A stretch of 9,094 nt of DNA from an uncultured Mycolicibacterium sp. (lineage in GTDB: Bacteria > Actinomycetota > Actinomycetes > Mycobacteriales > Mycobacteriaceae): positions 1 to 9,094 of the forward strand of contig NZ_CALDGS010000146.1 of the NCBI RefSeq assembly GCF_937941905.1, given 5' to 3'. Shown here piece by piece: positions 6,706-9,094 of the stretch (positions are counted from its first letter, which is position 1; each line of letters starts with the position of its first letter). The notes under the pieces are model-generated. The model did not search any database. It was not told the origin of the DNA and saw nothing but the letters and a program-made list of their open reading frames with translations. The position numbers and the translations under genes were made by a program.

Positions 6706-6927
6706 TCAGGGCACCCCGATGATCGGGGGTTGCTCGGGATCCCCCGGCTCGGGCAGGAACGGCGGCCAGGCCACCGTGGTGGGCGGCCACATCTGCACGG
6801 TCGGGGCCGAACCGCCACTGCGGTGGCGGTAGCGCGCGTCGTCGTGGTCGGCGGCCTGCGCGGTCGCCGGGATGCTTGCGCACCATACCGCGACCAAAGC
6901 CGTCGCCGTCAGTATCGGTTTGCTCAC
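6706..6927 (-). CDS. Small secreted proline-rich peptide
   Basis: A 73-residue exported peptide that I do not recognise. A signal peptide is clear: basic start (VSKP), hydrophobic core (about 5-20) and an ATAQA cleavage motif after residue 25. Cys16 lies in the core, but Trp before it rules out a proper lipobox. The mature part of about 48 residues begins with charged ADHDDARYRHRSGG and ends proline-rich, with two WPP motifs (MWPPTTVAWPPF at 46-57) and PEQPPIIGVP at the C-terminus. It should be extracellular or envelope-associated and largely unfolded. Its GTG start overlaps the stop of the MspA-like gene as GTGA, a strong sign that it is translated and coupled to that gene. No terminator-like hairpin separates it from the VTC gene 74 bases on. 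Confidence 0.8.
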   Translation of the reverse strand: MSKPILTATALVAVWCASIPATAQAADHDDARYRHRSGGSAPTVQMWPPTTVAWPPFLPEPGDPEQPPIIGVP

Positions 6928-7535
6928 AGTGGCACCACCGCGCTGTAGATGCTCACACTGTCGTCGGAGGTGTCGGTGCTGATCCGGCCCACCGCGAACA
7001 GCCGGGCGGTGGCCGCGCCGCCGCACTCGTCGACCTGCACGTGCGCGTCGAGGACGTTGACCACCGCGAGGCGGCCGCGCAGCTCCTTGGCGCCGAAGCC
7101 GACCGTGCGCAGCGCCCCGGACCGGATGTTGGCGCCGATGTCGCCGTCGACCCCGAGGATCGGGATGTCGTCGAACAGGTCGGTGGCCGCGCCGGCGTCC
7201 AGGTCGAGCCCGTCGTCGAGATTGAGCTGGCAGCCCAGCTGCGCGCCGACCACCAGTTCGCCGGAGTTGACCGGGACCGCGCCCTCGCCCTCGACCGACA
7301 GCGTCACCCGGCCGCTGAGGAAGCCCTGCCGGCTCAGCGGCGCGGCCGCCATGTTGGGCACCGGGTCGATGCGGGCGTCGGTGAGGGTGAGCGTCATGCG
7401 CCAGCCGTCGATGGTCTCGACGGTGCGGGTGACGTCCGGCACCGGGATCTGCTCGGCGTGGGCGGTGCCGGTGGTGACCGATGCGACCAGCAGCAGACCG
7501 GCCACCGTCGGGCCGCACTTCCTGCCGAAACCCAC
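6924..7535 (-). CDS. MspA-family porin-like exported protein
   Basis: A 203-residue exported protein of the MspA family, the mycolata outer-membrane porins. The signal peptide ends at AHA (residue 27). Family-like segments are RMTLTLTDARID (46-57), LSRQGFLSGRVTLSVEG (67-83), SGELVVGAQLGCQLNL (91-106), GDIGANIRSG (131-140) and the final strands AHVQVDECGGAATARLFA (164-181) to DSVSIYSAV. Length is near that of MspA. Unlike MspA itself, the mature chain has two cysteines (102 and 171), a feature I associate with a divergent subfamily whose pore activity is uncertain. The GTG start is supported by AGGAGGT, 5 bases upstream. It is the first gene of the minus-strand operon and overlaps the small-peptide gene by 4 bases. 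It may be a porin, or an outer-membrane accessory for the VTC/DUF4956/CotH products. Confidence 0.87.
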   Translation of the reverse strand: MGFGRKCGPTVAGLLLVASVTTGTAHAEQIPVPDVTRTVETIDGWRMTLTLTDARIDPVPNMAAAPLSRQGFLSGRVTLSVEGEGAVPVNSGELVVGAQLGCQLNLDDGLDLDAGAATDLFDDIPILGVDGDIGANIRSGALRTVGFGAKELRGRLAVVNVLDAHVQVDECGGAATARLFAVGRISTDTSDDSVSIYSAVVPL

Positions 7536-7540
7536 GCCTC

Positions 7541-7580
7541 ACCTCCTCGCGTCCACGGGTTTGGTTTTGTCGGCTAACTA
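7541..7580 (-). promoter_or_regulatory. Ribosome-binding site and tentative -10 of the MspA-led operon
   Basis: AGGAGGT (7547-7541) is a near-ideal Shine-Dalgarno and decides the GTG start at 7535. Further up, TAGTTA (7580-7575) within an AT-richer stretch is the best -10 candidate, although its last base departs from TANNNT. It would give a leader of about 30 bases. The ribosome site is firm; the promoter is a guess. Confidence 0.45.
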
Positions 7581-7595
7581 TTCCATTCTGGCCCA

Positions 7596-7615
7596 GCGGG
7601 CGGGGTGCCGCCCGC
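7596..7615. other. GC hairpin in the divergent spacer
   Basis: GCGGGCGG (7596-7603) pairs perfectly with CCGCCCGC (7608-7615) around a GGTG loop. It lies between the start of the MspA-led operon and the SCO6745-like gene. It could insulate the two transcription units or be part of a leader. No function can be assigned. Confidence 0.4.
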
Positions 7616-7670
7616 GCGCCCCCTCGACGTGGGAGAAGGGGTGGCTGTGCTCGGCGCCGGATCGCGACCG

Positions 7671-7683
7671 GGAATGCTATTCC
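7671..7683. promoter_or_regulatory. Short palindrome upstream of the SCO6745-like gene
   Basis: GGAAT-GCT-ATTCC is a perfect 5-base dyad with a 3-base spacer, about 20 bases before the ATG at 7704. Its right half, CTATTCC, recurs in the same orientation at 7578-7584 within the presumed promoter of the divergent operon. This could be an operator or just part of a -10 region. The gene's ribosome site AGGAGG is at 7694-7699. Confidence 0.3.
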
Positions 7684-7703
7684 GCGGACACAGAGGAGGA
7701 CGA

Positions 7704-8444
7704 ATGAACGCGATCGCGACCGTGGGCGCGGCGATGGAACAGGCCGTCGCCGCGTTCATGCTGCACCCGGAGACCTTCGCGGCCAGCGTGGCCGCCGGCT
7801 ACCAGAACCCGATGGCCGGCTACGTCGCGGGCCGCGCCGGCGTGCTCGGTGAGGCCAGCGGCACCACGGTGGCCTCGGTGTTCGTGGTGTTCGAGCCCAA
7901 CATGATCGCCGCGCTGTGGCAGGAGGGCATCGCGGTGCGCGGTGCCCGCGGCGCGGCCGAGCAGTACTGGGCGCAGGCCGCCGACTTCGGACGCAAGTAC
8001 CTGGCCGGCGCGGCCGGTCTGGACCGCATCTGCGCGCTGTCGGAGAAGGTGATCGCCGCCGCGCCGGCCTGGGGTGTGCCGCTGTTCGCCGGCTGGCGCG
8101 AGATGCCGCTGGCGCAGGACGCCCCGGCGCGCGCCCTGCAGGTGATGTTCGTGCTGCGCGAGCTGCGGGCGGCCGTGCACTTCAACGCCCTGACGGTGGC
8201 CGGGATCGCGCCGATCGAGGCGCACCTGCTCAACAAGGGCCGCGACTACGCGGCGATGTTCGGCTGGCCCGAGCCGTTCCCGGACCCGGCGGCCAAGAAG
8301 GACCGCTACGCCGAGGTCGAGGCCGCCACCGACCGCCGCATGGGCGAGATCCTCGGCGCCGCGCTGACCGAGACCGAACTGGCCGAACTCGCCCGGCTCA
8401 GCGAGGACGCGCTGGCCACGCTGCGGGCGAACCTGCCGGGCTGA
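7704..8444 (+). CDS. SCO6745/SalK-like family protein
   Basis: A 246-residue, mostly helical and alanine-rich soluble protein without signal peptide or membrane segments. Segments resembling the actinobacterial SCO6745/SalK-like family are YVAGRAGVLGEASG (40-53), ASVFVVFEPNMI (57-68) and ALQVMFVLRELRAAVHFNAL (144-163), followed by an IEAHLL helix. This is recognition by overall pattern, not by a catalytic motif, and the family has no settled biochemical role that I know of. The ATG at 7704 is fixed by AGGAGG 4 bases upstream. The open frame extends further 5' to about 7605, but that part lacks a ribosome site. The gene diverges from the MspA-led operon and is followed 74 bases later by the GH16 gene, which has its own apparent promoter. 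Confidence 0.75.
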   Translation: MNAIATVGAAMEQAVAAFMLHPETFAASVAAGYQNPMAGYVAGRAGVLGEASGTTVASVFVVFEPNMIAALWQEGIAVRGARGAAEQYWAQAADFGRKYLAGAAGLDRICALSEKVIAAAPAWGVPLFAGWREMPLAQDAPARALQVMFVLRELRAAVHFNALTVAGIAPIEAHLLNKGRDYAAMFGWPEPFPDPAAKKDRYAEVEAATDRRMGEILGAALTETELAELARLSEDALATLRANLPG

Positions 8445-8505
8445 GCGCGCGCGGCCGCCACGCCGAACGACCCGCAATAGCCCGGCCAACCCCGGCACCT
8501 GCGGT

Positions 8506-8511
8506 TACGGT
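8506..8511 (+). promoter_or_regulatory. Putative -10 element of the GH16 gene (leaderless)
   Basis: TACGGT fits TANNNT and lies exactly 7 bases before the ATG at 8519, the same geometry as the XRE/cupin gene. The 7 intervening bases contain no Shine-Dalgarno. A leaderless transcript starting at the ATG is the simplest reading. The rest of the 74-base spacer shows no strong terminator. Confidence 0.5.
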
Positions 8512-8518
8512 GCATCAC

Positions 8519-9094
8519 ATGCCGAATCTCGACCGTCGTCGGGCGCTGATGATGCTGGGCTTCGGCGTGGCGGCCGCCACGCTGCCGCGACCCGTGGCGA
8601 ACGCGCAGCCGGCCGCCGAGCCGGGCCCGGTCGTGCTGTTCTCCGACGAGTTCGACGGCCCGGCGGGCTCGCCGCCCGACCCGTCGAAGTGGTTCATCGT
8701 CCCGGCCCGGGAGACCATCCGCAACCCGGTGGAGTGGGACAAGCCCTACAACATGGGCCGCTACGTGACCGACCAGGAGCACGTCTTCCACGACGGCGAG
8801 GGCCACCTGATCATCCGCGCCACCCGCGGGCCCGGCAACAACATCCAGGAGAAGTACGCCAGCGCCAAGATCGTCGGGCTGTGGCGCGGCGGGGTGGGCA
8901 CCACCTGGGAGGCCCGGGTCAAGCTCAACTGCCTGACCGACGGCGCGTGGCCGGCGTTCTGGCTGCTCAACGACGATCCGGTGCGCGGCGGCGAGGTCGA
9001 CATCTTCGAGTGGTACGGCAACCGGGACTGGCCGTCCGGGGCGACCGTGCACGCCAAGCTCGACGGCACCATGTTCAAGACCCAGCCGTATCCG
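8519..9094 (+). CDS. Tat-exported GH16 beta-glucanase-like protein (3' end cut by window)
   Basis: The first 192 residues of a secreted glycoside hydrolase family 16 protein, a beta-jelly-roll fold that typically cleaves beta-1,3-glucans. A twin-arginine signal (DRRRALMMLGFG, residues 5-16) ends at ANA, residue 29. The catalytic motif EVDIFE (159-164) is complete, with Glu159 and Glu164 as expected nucleophile and acid/base and Asp161 between them. Upstream stretches FSDEFDGPAG (41-50), LWRGGVGTTWEARVK (121-135) and the downstream WYGNRDWPSGATVHA (165-179) closely match M. tuberculosis Rv0315 as I remember it. The natural substrate in mycobacteria is unclear. There is no in-frame stop before the window edge, and about 80-110 more residues would be expected. 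The start has no ribosome-binding site but fits leaderless translation. Confidence 0.94.
   Translation, partial: MPNLDRRRALMMLGFGVAAATLPRPVANAQPAAEPGPVVLFSDEFDGPAGSPPDPSKWFIVPARETIRNPVEWDKPYNMGRYVTDQEHVFHDGEGHLIIRATRGPGNNIQEKYASAKIVGLWRGGVGTTWEARVKLNCLTDGAWPAFWLLNDDPVRGGEVDIFEWYGNRDWPSGATVHAKLDGTMFKTQPYP

Noticed and set aside
6880..6927. Lipoprotein signal in the small secreted peptide (Cys16)
   Set aside because: The residue before the cysteine is Trp, which does not fit a lipobox, and a normal ATAQA cleavage site follows.

Overview
The window is GC-rich DNA from a mycolic-acid actinobacterium, most likely a Mycobacterium/Mycolicibacterium species. Supporting signs are an MspA-family porin-like protein, a GH16 protein that closely resembles M. 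tuberculosis Rv0315 (recalled from memory), frequent GTG starts, strong G/C bias at third codon positions, and two apparently leaderless genes. It holds nine protein genes (the last cut by the window end). I saw no RNA genes, insertion sequences or CRISPR arrays.

Region 1 (11-3532) is a small catabolic or uptake locus. A minus-strand XRE/cupin regulator (11-643) diverges from a plus-strand MFS transporter (827-2200), which is followed by an amidase-signature hydrolase (2270-3532). The 183-base divergent spacer is symmetrical: the two presumed promoters carry the same 13-base box (12/13 identical) in opposite orientation, around a central dyad. The simplest reading is that the regulator controls itself, the importer and the amidase, whose amide substrate is unknown. 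A strong hairpin lies between transporter and amidase. A hairpin built from the last codons of the amidase and of the convergent CotH gene closes the region.

Region 2 (3542-7535, minus strand) is the most interesting part: a tightly packed, probably single operon read from 7535 down to 3542. In order it encodes an MspA-like exported protein, a 73-residue secreted proline-rich peptide (4-base GTGA overlap), a VTC-domain polyphosphate-polymerase-like protein, a four-helix DUF4956 membrane protein, and a membrane-anchored CotH-type kinase (TGATG overlap). VTC, DUF4956 and CotH are a recurring but poorly understood bacterial trio as far as I recall. Their linkage to an outer-membrane porin-family protein and a tiny exported peptide suggests an envelope-directed phosphate/polyphosphate or protein-phosphorylation system. 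That role is inference.

Region 3 (7704-9094, plus strand) holds an SCO6745/SalK-like protein, divergent from the operon, and a Tat-exported GH16 glucanase-like protein that appears leaderless and runs off the window end.
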